Made by a program: the position numbers and the translations under genes | Shown here: positions 9,311 through 19,783 of the stretch, piece after piece | Layout of the letters: every line of letters begins with the position of its first letter | Position numbering within the stretch: position 1 is the stretch's first letter | Notes under the pieces: generated by a model | Databases searched by the model: none | Told to the model about the DNA's origin: nothing | The model's input: the letters and a program-made list of their open reading frames with translations, nothing else | Origin: Pseudomonadota bacterium | GTDB taxonomy: Bacteria > Pseudomonadota > Alphaproteobacteria > Rhizobiales > Hyphomicrobiaceae | NCBI GenBank assembly: GCA_023423275.1 | Contig: JAFAFW010000007.1 | Location: forward strand, 68,340-132,339 | DNA length: 64,000 bases | Reading direction: 5' to 3'

Positions 9311-9640
9311 CTAGCGCATGCCGTAGCGAACCGGGTGAGGTACAGCGCTGACCTTGCAGGTCACGCGTGTGCTCGATAGCTTGCTGCAGGTCGTGCTCTT
9401 GCCCGTCGCACGTGTCCAGTTGGCATAGCGGGATCCATAGATCCGCGTGACGCGCGAGTTCCAGTTCGAGATGGCGACCCGTTGCGCCTTGGCCTTCTTC
9501 ACGAAATAGGGGATGAGCTTGCCGCTCGTGGCGATGCCGGATGCCTGCACGCGTGAGGCGGCGCTGGCCGGTTCGGTGAAGAGTGCTGCGCCACTGAAAG
9601 CGATGGCGACGGCGAGGGCGGCTGTGGTCTTGAGCATCAT
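9311..9640 (-). CDS. Small secreted protein of unknown function
   Basis: A 109-residue protein with a Sec signal peptide (basic start, hydrophobic core, likely cleavage after PASA near residue 27). The mature part is small, basic (net positive), rich in Ser, Arg and Lys, and has two cysteines (in TTCSKLSS and VTCKVS) that could form a disulfide. A GGAG ribosome binding site precedes the ATG by six bases and a good terminator follows the stop, so it is a real monocistronic gene. I do not recognise the family. Confidence 0.72.
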   Translation of the reverse strand: MMLKTTAALAVAIAFSGAALFTEPASAASRVQASGIATSGKLIPYFVKKAKAQRVAISNWNSRVTRIYGSRYANWTRATGKSTTCSKLSSTRVTCKVSAVPHPVRYGMR

Positions 9641-9857
9641 GATCGTCTCCTTCCGTTGTTCCTGTTGCCGGCGCGATCCGCGCTGGCTGTCTCAACGGTT
9701 CGGACGATAGAATCCTGCCTCTGAGTTGAACCTGAACGGAGCGTTTAGCTGCTATTCAGGGAAATTGACGCTGGTCGCTTCCTCAGGCTGGTCCGTAGGA
9801 GTATGGATGCGCCGCGAGGTCAACCGGGTCTGGTTGGCACAATAAGGAGTAAGACCA

Positions 9858-11102
9858 ATGGGGCGCGCGCAGTCATCGGCGAGCCAGCAGCCAATCGTTA
9901 CCCTTGCCGACGTCGAGAAGGCGGCGGATATCGTTAAGGACGCGGTGCTCAATACGGATTTCGATCCGAGCAGAACGCTGTCGGAAATGCTCGGCTGCGA
10001 GATCTGGCTGAAGTTCGAGAATCTGCAATTCACGGCGTCATTCAAGGAGCGGGGGGCGCTCAACCGGCTCAATGCGTTGAGTGCGGAGCAGCGCGCAGCC
10101 GGCGTGATCGCAATGTCGGCTGGTAACCATGCGCAGGGCGTTGCCTATCACGCGAGGCGGCTCGGCATCGCGGCGACCATCGTGATGCCGCAGGGGACTC
10201 CGTTCGTCAAAATCGAGAACACGCGCGGACATGGCGCGACCGTCATCGTCGAGGGCGCGACGCTGGAAGAGGCCGCCGCCTACGCTCGGGACTATGGCGT
10301 ACGCAACGGCCTGACCTTTATTCACCCTTATGATGATCCGCTGGTGATCGCGGGCCAGGGCACGGTGGCGCTGGAGATGCTGGCCGCGGTTCCGGATCTC
10401 GACACGCTCGTCGTTCCGATCGGCGGTGGCGGTCTGATCTCCGGGATCGCGGTGGCGGCGAAGGCCACCAAGCCCGACATCGAGATCGTCGGCGTCCAGG
10501 CCAAGCTCTATCCGTCGATGTACAACAAGATCCTGGGCACGGATCTTCCCATGCGTGGCGATACGCTCGCGGAGGGGATTGCGGTGAAGGCGCCGGGCGT
10601 TCTGACGTCGGAACTGATCCGCACCCACGTGAATGAGATTCTTCTGGTGAGCGAGGTTGATATCGAGCACGCCGTGGCGCTGCTGATCGAGATCGAGAAG
10701 ACCGTGGTGGAAGGAGCTGGAGCGGCTGGTTTGGCGGCGGTGTTGTGCCACCCCGACCGGTTCAAGGGCCGCAAGGTCGGTCTCGTCCTGACCGGCGGCA
10801 ATATCGACACGCGGCTTCTTGCCGGTGTTCTCAGCCGTGAGCTGGCCCGGGGCGGACGCCTGTCTGAGGTTAATGTCGAGATGGCCGACAGACCCGGGCA
10901 GCTTGCAAAGCTGGCGGCTGCGGTCGGCGAGGCCGGCGCCAACATCATTGAGGTTGTGCATCAGCGCGTTTTCACCGATCTTCCCGCTAAGGGAACACAG
11001 CTGCGTATGGTGATCGAGACACGCGACCGGGCCCATCTGACCGAAACGCTGGCACGGATCCGTGCGGCGGGGTTCGCAGCGGAATTGGTATCGGGCAAGT
11101 AA
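9858..11102 (+). CDS. ilvA: Threonine ammonia-lyase (threonine dehydratase)
   Basis: A PLP fold type II enzyme that deaminates threonine to 2-oxobutyrate (and serine to pyruvate). The PLP lysine is Lys63 in SFKERGA, the substrate loop is SAGNHAQGVAYH, and the phosphate loop is PIGGGGLISG near residue 185. A C-terminal ACT-like domain (about residues 330-410, starting near NVEMADRPGQ) suggests allosteric control. At 414 residues it is the single-ACT form rather than the 510-residue E. coli biosynthetic form. The start has a strong AAGGAG site. The next gene, an AceE-like enzyme, starts 13 bases after the stop, so the two form an operon. Confidence 0.92.
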   Translation: MGRAQSSASQQPIVTLADVEKAADIVKDAVLNTDFDPSRTLSEMLGCEIWLKFENLQFTASFKERGALNRLNALSAEQRAAGVIAMSAGNHAQGVAYHARRLGIAATIVMPQGTPFVKIENTRGHGATVIVEGATLEEAAAYARDYGVRNGLTFIHPYDDPLVIAGQGTVALEMLAAVPDLDTLVVPIGGGGLISGIAVAAKATKPDIEIVGVQAKLYPSMYNKILGTDLPMRGDTLAEGIAVKAPGVLTSELIRTHVNEILLVSEVDIEHAVALLIEIEKTVVEGAGAAGLAAVLCHPDRFKGRKVGLVLTGGNIDTRLLAGVLSRELARGGRLSEVNVEMADRPGQLAKLAAAVGEAGANIIEVVHQRVFTDLPAKGTQLRMVIETRDRAHLTETLARIRAAGFAAELVSGK

Positions 11103-11115
11103 TCAAGGAGCGGAT

Positions 11116-13527
11116 ATGGACGGGGCCGGAAACGATCAGCACGACCAGAAGACACTCACCATCCTGCGTGAGCTCGAGCGCAAGGTCCTGTGGCTCTCCT
11201 CCTATATGATCCATCATGCCAACCATGAGGTGGATCGCGGTGATGGTCTGAAGGTCGGCGGGCATCAGGCCTCGTCCGCCTCGCTGGCGACGCTGATGAC
11301 GGCGCTGTATTTCCATATCCTGCGGCCTGAGGATCGCATCGCCGTCAAACCGCACGCGAGCCCGGTGTTTCACGCCATTCAATATCTGCTTGGGCAGCAG
11401 TCCCTTGATAAGCTTAAGGATTTCCGCGCATTCGGCGGTGCTCAGAGCTATCCATCCCGCACCAAGGACAAGGACGACGTCGACTTCTCCACGGGTTCGG
11501 TGGGCCTCGGTGTCGCGGTGACCGGCTTCGCCAGCCTCGTCCAGGATTACGTGCATTCCAAGGGCTGGAAAGCGGAGTGGCCGAAGGGGCGGATGGTCGC
11601 CCTGATGGGCGATGCGGAAATCGACGAAGGCAACATCCACGAGGCGCTTCTGGAGTACTGGAAGCACGGTCTCACCAACACGTGGTGGGTGGTCGACTAC
11701 AATCGCCAGAGCCTCGACTCGGTGGTCTCCGACCGACTGTTCATGAAAGTTGCGGGGCTGTTCGAGAATCTCGGCTGGAAGGTCGTTCTGATCAAGTACG
11801 GCAAGCTGCTGGAGCGCGCCTTCGCGAAGCCCGGCGGCGAGGCGCTGAGGACCTGGATCGACGATTGCCCGAACCAGCTCTACTCGGCGCTGGTATTCCA
11901 GGGCGCGGCGGCGTGGCGCAAGCAGCTCGAAGCTGATCTGGCCGGTCATGACGACACGCTGGCGATCATCCGTGAGCATTCGGACGAAGATCTCGCGCGG
12001 CTGATGACCAACCTCGGCGGGCATGATCTCGAGACCATCCTCGAGACATTCGCCAACGCGCCATCGGATCAGCCGGTCTGCTTCATCGCCTATACGGTGA
12101 AGGGCTTCGGATTGCCGTTCGCCGGCCACAAGGACAACCATTCCGGCTTGATGACCAAGGCGCAGATGCAGGAATTCCGCGCCCAGCAGAACGTCAATCA
12201 GGGCGAGGAATGGGACCGGTTCGCCGGATTGGCACTGCCGCCTGCCGAGATCGAGGGCTTCCTTCAGAAGGTTCCATTCATTGCGCGCGGCCGCCGCAAA
12301 CTGTCGGCGGAGCGTGTCGCGGTGCCGGAGATTAACCTTCCGGAGGCGAAGGGGCCGGTCTCGACGCAGACCGGCTTCGGCCGGGTCCTCGACGATATTG
12401 CCAAGCAGGGCGGTCCGTTGGCGGACCGTATCGTGACGACGTCGCCGGACGTTACCGTCTCGACGAACCTTGGCCCGTGGGTGAACCGCCGCGGCCTGTT
12501 CTCGATGGCGAGCCGCGAGGACGTGTTCAAGGAGCGCGGGCTGATGTCGCCCCAGAAATGGGAGATGAGCCCGAAGGGGCAGCATATCGAGCTCGGTATC
12601 GCCGAGATGAACCTGTTCCTGACGCTGGCGGCGGCTGGTCTCTCGCACTCGCTGTTCGGCGAGCGGCTGATCCCGGTCGGCACGTTGTACGATCCTTTCA
12701 TTTGCCGCGGTCTCGATGCGCTGAACTATGCCTGCTACCAGGATGCCCGCTTCATTCTGGCTGCTACGCCGTCCGGCATCACGCTGGCGCCCGAAGGCGG
12801 CGCGCACCAGTCGATCAGCACGCCGCTGATCGGCATGGCGCAGGACGGGCTCGCTTCGTTCGAGCCGGCCTATGTCGACGAGCTCGGTGTCATCATGAAC
12901 TGGGCATTCGATTATGTGCAGCGGTCGGGTGAGGAGGACAAGGAGCAGCGCTGGCATCGCGAAGAGAAAGGCGGATCCGTCTATCTGCGCCTGTCGACGC
13001 GGGCACTGGATCAGCCATCGCGGACGCTGTCCGATTCCATGAAGTCGGATATCATCAACGGCGCCTACTGGCTCCGGCGGCCTGATCCTGGCACCGGTCT
13101 GGCGATCGTTTACACCGGGGCAGTCGCACCGGAGGCGATCGAAGCGGCAGGGCTGCTGTCGGAGGACCGGCGCGGCGTCGGCGTTCTCGCCGTGACGTCC
13201 GCCGACCGCTTGTCGGCTGGCTGGCACGGCGCGCAGCGTGCGCGTGAGCATGGACTGCACGCGACGCGCTCACACGCCGAGAATCTCCTGTCGGCGCTGC
13301 CGCGCGATGCTGCGATCATCACCGTCTGCGATGCGCATCCGGAGACGCTCTCATGGATCGGCAGCGTCATGGGTCATCGCGTGCGGCCGTTGGGCGTCGA
13401 GCATTTCGGACAGTCGGGTTCGATCTCGCAGCTCTACAATCACTATGGCCTCGACGCGAATGCGATCATGGCGGCGGCCGAAGGGCTGGGTGCGACCCGC
13501 GTGCGCTATCGCGTGGTCGGCGGCTGA
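11116..13527 (+). CDS. AceE-like 2-oxoacid dehydrogenase E1 / transketolase-family enzyme
   Basis: An 803-residue thiamine diphosphate enzyme. The TPP motif is MGDAEIDEGNIHEA near residue 165, ending with WWVVDYN, an arrangement like the homodimeric pyruvate dehydrogenase E1 (AceE) rather than sugar transketolase; another shared segment is GHKDNHSG. It is about 85 residues shorter than E. coli AceE and is often annotated simply as transketolase. AAGGAG lies just ahead of the ATG at 11116; an earlier in-frame start would overlap ilvA. Lying directly behind threonine dehydratase, it could act on 2-oxobutyrate, but this is inference. No E2 or E3 gene is nearby. Confidence 0.85.
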   Translation: MDGAGNDQHDQKTLTILRELERKVLWLSSYMIHHANHEVDRGDGLKVGGHQASSASLATLMTALYFHILRPEDRIAVKPHASPVFHAIQYLLGQQSLDKLKDFRAFGGAQSYPSRTKDKDDVDFSTGSVGLGVAVTGFASLVQDYVHSKGWKAEWPKGRMVALMGDAEIDEGNIHEALLEYWKHGLTNTWWVVDYNRQSLDSVVSDRLFMKVAGLFENLGWKVVLIKYGKLLERAFAKPGGEALRTWIDDCPNQLYSALVFQGAAAWRKQLEADLAGHDDTLAIIREHSDEDLARLMTNLGGHDLETILETFANAPSDQPVCFIAYTVKGFGLPFAGHKDNHSGLMTKAQMQEFRAQQNVNQGEEWDRFAGLALPPAEIEGFLQKVPFIARGRRKLSAERVAVPEINLPEAKGPVSTQTGFGRVLDDIAKQGGPLADRIVTTSPDVTVSTNLGPWVNRRGLFSMASREDVFKERGLMSPQKWEMSPKGQHIELGIAEMNLFLTLAAAGLSHSLFGERLIPVGTLYDPFICRGLDALNYACYQDARFILAATPSGITLAPEGGAHQSISTPLIGMAQDGLASFEPAYVDELGVIMNWAFDYVQRSGEEDKEQRWHREEKGGSVYLRLSTRALDQPSRTLSDSMKSDIINGAYWLRRPDPGTGLAIVYTGAVAPEAIEAAGLLSEDRRGVGVLAVTSADRLSAGWHGAQRAREHGLHATRSHAENLLSALPRDAAIITVCDAHPETLSWIGSVMGHRVRPLGVEHFGQSGSISQLYNHYGLDANAIMAAAEGLGATRVRYRVVGG

Positions 13528-13536
13528 AACGGCGAA

Positions 13537-13567
13537 CGGCGGATGCTCCGTGCAAGAGCATCCGCCG
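13537..13567. terminator. Strong hairpin between convergent genes
   Basis: A perfect 12-bp stem (13537-13548 with 13556-13567) with a 7-base loop begins ten bases after the AceE-like gene stop and precedes the stop of the small secreted peptide gene coming from the other side. No long T run on either strand, so it may rely on stem strength or serve mRNA stability. Confidence 0.55.
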
Positions 13568-13587
13568 CTGCGAGATCCACGGTCGAG

Positions 13588-13749
13588 TTATCGTCCGCAC
13601 CGCGAAGTTTTCTTCCAGACAACGTCGGATTGCGCGGCTGCCGCAATGCCGTTGTCTGCAGACGGTGCTGCCTGTGCGCCAGTCGCGGCCGCAAGAGCGA
13701 GCGTCGTGGTCGAAAGTGACAAGACAATCAGGGACTTTTTCAAAGACAT
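13588..13749 (-). CDS. Tiny secreted peptide of unknown function
   Basis: A 53-residue product that is mostly a signal peptide: MSLKKS, a hydrophobic core, then cleavage around GAQA-APS (residue 27-28). The mature peptide would be about 26 residues with one cysteine near the end (TSRCGR). The ATG at 13749 has a GGAG eight bases upstream; a longer reading frame exists but would place the signal sequence internally. I do not recognise it. The signal peptide plus the binding site make it more likely real than not. Confidence 0.55.
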   Translation of the reverse strand: MSLKKSLIVLSLSTTTLALAAATGAQAAPSADNGIAAAAQSDVVWKKTSRCGR

Positions 13750-14009
13750 CCAGGCTACTCCGCAATTTCTGATCGCAGCAAAGATCAAACTCCCGGCGCC
13801 TTAACTCGCTGCCGGCGAAATGGATGCATGCCTCACGTGTCTGTCACGTCCCTGAGATGATTGATTTTTCTGACCTGGGGAGGTGTGCACCGGGCAGCCG
13901 ATGTCTCGCCGGCCGGGATCGGAACCGCGATAAATGTCTCAGCAACTTAAAACGGCTCGAGGACTCGTCCGAACCGTTTGGTCGCAGTAACGAAACACGC
14001 TGCGGGGTG

Positions 14010-14038
14010 TTGACAGCAACTCTGCGTCAGCTTATCTC
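14010..14038 (+). promoter_or_regulatory. Probable sigma-70 type promoter of groESL
   Basis: TTGACA at 14010-14015 and TATCTC at 14033-14038 are separated by 17 bases. The CIRCE element begins 12 bases further downstream, overlapping the expected transcription start region, as usual for HrcA-controlled groESL operons. Confidence 0.72.
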
Positions 14039-14049
14039 ATCGGCGACTG

Positions 14050-14076
14050 TTAGCACTCAATTTCAGAGAGTGCTAA
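14050..14076. promoter_or_regulatory. CIRCE element (HrcA operator)
   Basis: A perfect match to the CIRCE consensus: TTAGCACTC, nine-base spacer, GAGTGCTAA. The repressor HrcA binds this inverted repeat and blocks groESL transcription until heat or misfolding stress titrates GroEL. It lies 54 bases upstream of the groES start. hrcA itself is not in the window. Confidence 0.97.
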
Positions 14077-14130
14077 TGGCATCCCATCTCTTGAAATCAA
14101 GCCATCCCAATCGCCCGGGAGCCTAAGAAC

Positions 14131-14421
14131 ATGAAATTCCGCCCACTTCACGACCGCGTGGTCGTGCGCCGTACCGAGAGCGAGAGCAAGTCCGCCGGCG
14201 GCATCATTATCCCCGACACGGCTGCTGAGAAGCCCCAGCAGGGTGAAGTCATTGCCGTTGGTCCCGGCGCCCGCGACGAGAGCGGCAAGCTGGTTCCGCT
14301 CGACCTCAAGAAGGGTGACAAGGTGCTGTTCGGCAAGTGGTCCGGCACCGAAGTCAAGATCGATGGGCAGGACCTGCTCATCATGAAGGAAAGCGATGTG
14401 ATGGGCGTGCTCGACAAGTGA
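14131..14421 (+). CDS. groES: Co-chaperonin GroES
   Basis: The 96-residue lid of the GroEL folding chamber. It shows the classical N-terminus MKFRPLHDRVVVRR, the mobile loop around ESKSAGGIIIPDTAAEKPQ that docks on GroEL, and the end GVLDK. It is the first gene of the CIRCE-controlled operon, with groEL 149 bases downstream. That spacer contains an inverted repeat (GTCGTGAA near 14433 and TTCACGAC near 14515) that could fold in the mRNA. Confidence 0.98.
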   Translation: MKFRPLHDRVVVRRTESESKSAGGIIIPDTAAEKPQQGEVIAVGPGARDESGKLVPLDLKKGDKVLFGKWSGTEVKIDGQDLLIMKESDVMGVLDK

Positions 14422-14570
14422 GCTGCTTTGAAGTCGTGAATTTGTGAAATCGGCAGATCGGGATTGATGAGGTCATCGCCAACGCAGGAGTCCAGGACTT
14501 CACGAATTGGCAACTTCACGACCTCACGTAGATCCTGGATCGTATACACCAATCTTAGGAGTTTCCAGAA

Positions 14571-16214
<1,644 letters not shown>

Positions 16215-16251
16215 GCCGCCGTCGGCCGTCGGGCCGATGTGAGACGACAGA

Positions 16252-16283
16252 GGGCTGCTCCGGACAACCGGGGCGGCCCTTTT
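16252..16283 (+). terminator. Rho-independent terminator of groESL
   Basis: A 12-bp stem (16252-16263 with 16268-16279, two G-T pairs, ACAA loop) followed by TTTT at 16280-16283, about 38 bases after the groEL stop. Confidence 0.88.
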
Positions 16284-16411
16284 CGTTATCGGAGCGAATG
16301 ATCGGGAATCAGGACAAAGCTGTTCCACGTCCAGCAGGACGGGCGTCACATTCCGCTCCAGTTTTCTGCTAAATAACCTGGTCCCGCCATTAGCCCGCGT
16401 GGTTCCCGCCG

Positions 16412-17434
16412 ATGCAGCTCTCCTACGCCCAACGCCTCGAGGACTATCATCTGGCCTGCGCTTTCGCCGGTCAGGAGACGGGCTGCTACATCGACATCGG
16501 GGGCGGACACCCGGTCGCGGACAACGTCAGCTACTGGTTCTACCTGAAAGGCTGGAGCGGCCTTGTCGTCGAGCCGCAGAGCGATTTGCTCGATCTGTAT
16601 GCCCATCTTCGTCCGCGCGACATTGCGGTCGGCACTCTTGTCGGACGCCACGACGGCGAGGCCGACTTCTACGCCGTCGAGCGGCTGCACGGACTATCCA
16701 CGACGTTGCCGGACAATGCCCGCACGGCCGTAGAGCTTGGCGGAAAGGTCAATACGGTCCGGATGCCGATGACGACCCTGGCCGCTCTGCTCGCCAAGCA
16801 TGAAATCAGTCAAGTCGATTTTCTGAAGGTCGATGTCGAAGGTGCCGAGGCGGATGTGCTGGCAGGCGCCGACTGGTCGAAGTTCCGTCCGAAGATCCTC
16901 CTGGTGGAGGCCGTGGCGCCGGGCAGCATGGCGCAGTCATGGGATGACTGGGAACCGGCACTGCTCGCCAACGGGTATCGGTTCGCCCTCGAGGACGGGC
17001 TCAATCGCTTCTACGTCGCGCAGGAGGCTGCGGATATCGCAGGGCGCCTGCCGCGCGAGCCGGTAGACTGGAACAGCGCCGGACATCTTTATGATCTGGG
17101 CAGGGCGCCCGAACAGCCGGATCATCCCGATCACGGGCTTGCACGCGCGCTTGTGCGCGGTCTCCTCGCCGAGTTGCCGCGGCTCGACCCGGATGTTCTC
17201 CTGCGTCTGCTCTCGCGCGGCGCTCCTGTCACGGAAGACGGGAGTGCAGGCATCGAGAAGTTTCAGGACCTCCTTTTTGGCAAGGCAGACTTCCCGGGCG
17301 CCTCACCACATGCCAGAGCCTCCGGAGATCGAAGGGAAACATGCCGCGCGCTGATGTCGAGCGATCGGTTCCGGGCGGCATTGGGCCGTATCGCGGCCGC
17401 ATATGACGGCGGCCACGTCAGGGACGATGTGTAA
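16412..17434 (+). CDS. FkbM family methyltransferase
   Basis: A 340-residue protein. Residues 20-190 form an FkbM-type class I SAM-dependent methyltransferase: CYIDIGGGHPVADN is the SAM-binding loop, GWSGLVVEPQ follows strand 2, and VDFLKVDVEGAEADVL is the family signature. Members usually O-methylate sugars or glycolipids. The remaining 150 residues are unlike the core and mainly helical; they contain no motif I know. It stands alone between groEL and an unknown gene on the opposite strand. Confidence 0.85.
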   Translation: MQLSYAQRLEDYHLACAFAGQETGCYIDIGGGHPVADNVSYWFYLKGWSGLVVEPQSDLLDLYAHLRPRDIAVGTLVGRHDGEADFYAVERLHGLSTTLPDNARTAVELGGKVNTVRMPMTTLAALLAKHEISQVDFLKVDVEGAEADVLAGADWSKFRPKILLVEAVAPGSMAQSWDDWEPALLANGYRFALEDGLNRFYVAQEAADIAGRLPREPVDWNSAGHLYDLGRAPEQPDHPDHGLARALVRGLLAELPRLDPDVLLRLLSRGAPVTEDGSAGIEKFQDLLFGKADFPGASPHARASGDRRETCRALMSSDRFRAALGRIAAAYDGGHVRDDV

Positions 17435-17443
17435 AATGAGCTG

Positions 17444-17478
17444 CCAGGGCGGAGCTTTTAAAATTCACTTCGCCCTGG
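17444..17478. terminator. Hairpin downstream of the FkbM gene
   Basis: An 11-bp stem with one G-T pair (17444-17454 with 17468-17478) and a 13-base AT-rich loop starts nine bases after the FkbM gene stop. It is a plausible terminator, though the T run expected after the stem is missing on the plus strand. Confidence 0.5.
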
Positions 17479-17646
17479 AGTAACGATTGGCGGGCCAGGA
17501 TCTTCGACAGAGTCCGCAACATCAACAAAATGGCAATGCTCTCTGAGCAGTCAGAGTATATCTATGCTGCAAGCGGCCAGTCGCCTGGCCGGCTGCGTAT
17601 CGCTGAATTGAGAAATACCGAGCAGAATCATAGCTCGTACGTCCCT

Positions 17647-18303
17647 TCAGTATGCCGGCTTCCCATTTTGCTCGATCGCCATCACATCGCGAGAGAGCGA
17701 ACGTGCCAGAAGCTGGACCGGATCATCCGAGGCCTCTTCGACAAGGTCATCGAGAACCGCGGCCTTGTCGCTCAGCCCCTCGAACGTCGTAGCCTTCACG
17801 CGGGCAATCGTGATCGACAGGTCATGCTGCTCGGAGAGCAGGGGGTCTGACATCGACTCGATGTCATCGCTGTACATGCCGCCATCCAGACTGCCGGACG
17901 CAACGGCTTCGCCGCGTCTGACGAGATCCTTGAGCTGTCGCGCCAAGGCTCTGTATCTCTTGCAGTAAGCCCGCAATTTTGTGTCCGCTTGTGGCGTTGC
18001 CGGCCGCCGGCCCTGGCGGACCCGCGGAGCAAGTGCCGTCTCAAGTTGTGCTCCGTCTGAACCAGTCAGTGCATCAAACCGGCTGGCCGTCAGTGTAGTG
18101 CCATGTGATCGCTTGTTGTGCGCACCCGAGCTGGCATCGCCCGGCTGAGCGTCCGACCCCGCAATGATCCTTGCAAGCTCGACTTCCACGCCGTGCAGTG
18201 ATGATAAAAGTTTGGGCAGCTTGTTCTCGCGCGCTTTGGCCCGCAATACAACGACGCTGCTCAGCATTTCCCACGCGATCGCGGTCTGACTATTTTCAGT
18301 CAT
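17647..18303 (-). CDS. Hypothetical protein
   Basis: A protein of about 218 residues I do not recognise. It is soluble, helical and rich in Arg, Leu and Ala, with charged stretches (LRAYCKRYRALARQLKDLVRR) that could form coiled coils; there is no signal peptide or membrane segment from the chosen start. The start is uncertain: the ATG at 18303 is preceded by a G-rich stretch (GGGGTGGGG) and gives MTENSQ, while the open frame extends 50 codons further upstream with an unlikely Cys-rich stretch. No neighbour suggests a role. Confidence 0.5.
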   Translation of the reverse strand: MTENSQTAIAWEMLSSVVVLRAKARENKLPKLLSSLHGVEVELARIIAGSDAQPGDASSGAHNKRSHGTTLTASRFDALTGSDGAQLETALAPRVRQGRRPATPQADTKLRAYCKRYRALARQLKDLVRRGEAVASGSLDGGMYSDDIESMSDPLLSEQHDLSITIARVKATTFEGLSDKAAVLDDLVEEASDDPVQLLARSLSRDVMAIEQNGKPAY

Positions 18304-18586
18304 CCCCACCCCCATGTACGACAGTGAAGCGTTCTGTTGAGGCGCCATGCATACGCAGACACATGGGTGCACGATGCCACTAACCAAACGCAGTATGCTG
18401 ATGATGGTTCCGGGGGCGAAAAAAAATGCTTCCAGATAGGACCTGATTAACACACGCAGAAGAAACGATGGGAAATCCGTGTGTTAAACGTTGGCCGGCT
18501 GATTGCGTGATGTGAAGCGCACGAACCTGTGATGAAAAGGAACCGTTGAAGCGCGGGGTTCCACAGCGTTTGTAAAACAAGTGGCG

Positions 18587-19537
18587 CTACCTGTTCCGCG
18601 ATGCCTCACGTCCGAGACGCCAGATCTCTTCCTGAACGCGGATGTCAGTGAGGATGCGGTCAAGCAGAAGGCACGTGCGTTTGAAAAGATCCGAGCCGCG
18701 CCGATAATCCGCCGGAGCAAAAAAGTCGATCCTGCCGGCCTTGAATAAATCCATGCACTTCGCTCGGGTTTTTCCTGGCGGATAAACGGCGATTGCGTGT
18801 CCGCCGTTTTTTCTCATGACCGCCATGGAGGGAACGTCAGTGTCTCCGTCCCCGAAGTAAATCATATTGCCGAATGGAATGGGCCGGTTGGCTTCGGGCA
18901 TGTGGTGATTGATGTTATCCCGCAGGTCCTCGACGCCTTTATTGATACGAAACAGGTACTGGGTTTTGCCGGTATCGGTGATAACCCGCTTGGGGTACGG
19001 CAGATCGTAGGCGTCGAACCAATACTCCGACGCGAACACATTATGAAAATGAGGGTAGATCGCCGTGCCCTCGATAATCTCCGTCAGACCGGACGAGATC
19101 AGATAATGGCGAAGGCTGATCCCCGGGGCCTCGGCGCGGATTTTCACGTATTCCCCGATCGCCTCGAACCATTCGGTCACGCCCGGGAACAAGTCGACGC
19201 TGCGCCCTTGCGCGACCAGATCCGCACGATCAATGCGGACACCCTTGGCTTTCGCCTTCTGATACAGAAGGTGCATGTAAGTGATCAGCGGGTCGGCGGC
19301 ATGTTCCTGCGCGATACGGTTGGACTCCGCCCAGAACGCCTTCGCGTCCTCGCCGATCTTTGGCAGGAACGTGTATTCCTGCATGGGCCGCGGGGACAAC
19401 GTGCCGTCGAAATCGTAGACGAGTGCGATCGTCTTCCTGTCGAACCCGGCTTTGCCTGATACGGAATTGTCCGTCTTCCGGGCACGCGCCATCGGAAGAT
19501 CATCATTTGCGGCATTGCCGCGTCCTCGTTCCGACAT
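18587..19537 (-). CDS. HAD superfamily hydrolase (predicted phosphatase)
   Basis: A haloacid dehalogenase-fold phosphatase. Motif I is VYDFDGTLSP (nucleophile Asp and general acid Asp), motif II is LISSGLTEI, and motif IV is IYFGDGDTDVPSM, so all catalytic elements are present. Between them lies a helical cap with AEYWFDAYDLPYPKRVI. The open frame continues upstream to 19774, but the conserved domain starts about 33 residues after the ATG at 19537, which has a weak AGGG site; an ATG at 19492 is also possible. The substrate is unknown; the DFDGTLSPRPMQEYTFLP form is common in proteins annotated only as HAD hydrolases. Confidence 0.78.
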   Translation of the reverse strand: MSERGRGNAANDDLPMARARKTDNSVSGKAGFDRKTIALVYDFDGTLSPRPMQEYTFLPKIGEDAKAFWAESNRIAQEHAADPLITYMHLLYQKAKAKGVRIDRADLVAQGRSVDLFPGVTEWFEAIGEYVKIRAEAPGISLRHYLISSGLTEIIEGTAIYPHFHNVFASEYWFDAYDLPYPKRVITDTGKTQYLFRINKGVEDLRDNINHHMPEANRPIPFGNMIYFGDGDTDVPSMAVMRKNGGHAIAVYPPGKTRAKCMDLFKAGRIDFFAPADYRRGSDLFKRTCLLLDRILTDIRVQEEIWRLGREASRNR

Positions 19538-19783
19538 GGCACCCTGTGCTTGCGACCAGAATGACAATGACTCATCTGATTCGCCGGTCGCGAAGAAGTC
19601 CGTCAGACGTGCCTGTGGATCGCAGACTTCATTTGTGCGCGCAGCGTAGCGCCGGTTCGCCCGGCTGCGAAATTGTTTCGTGGTGACTTGCACCCAAAAA
19701 TCGTCTCGTCTCCATCTCGTTGAACGGAATTCGCCGAAGGACGACGCTTCGTTGTCCTTCGGCGCCGATGTCATGTCAAACGA

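Noticed and set aside
10987..13260. Very long open frame on the minus strand (757 codons)
   Set aside because: It lies antisense to ilvA and the AceE-like gene, is rich in Arg, His and Gln without any domain, and is a by-product of high GC content.
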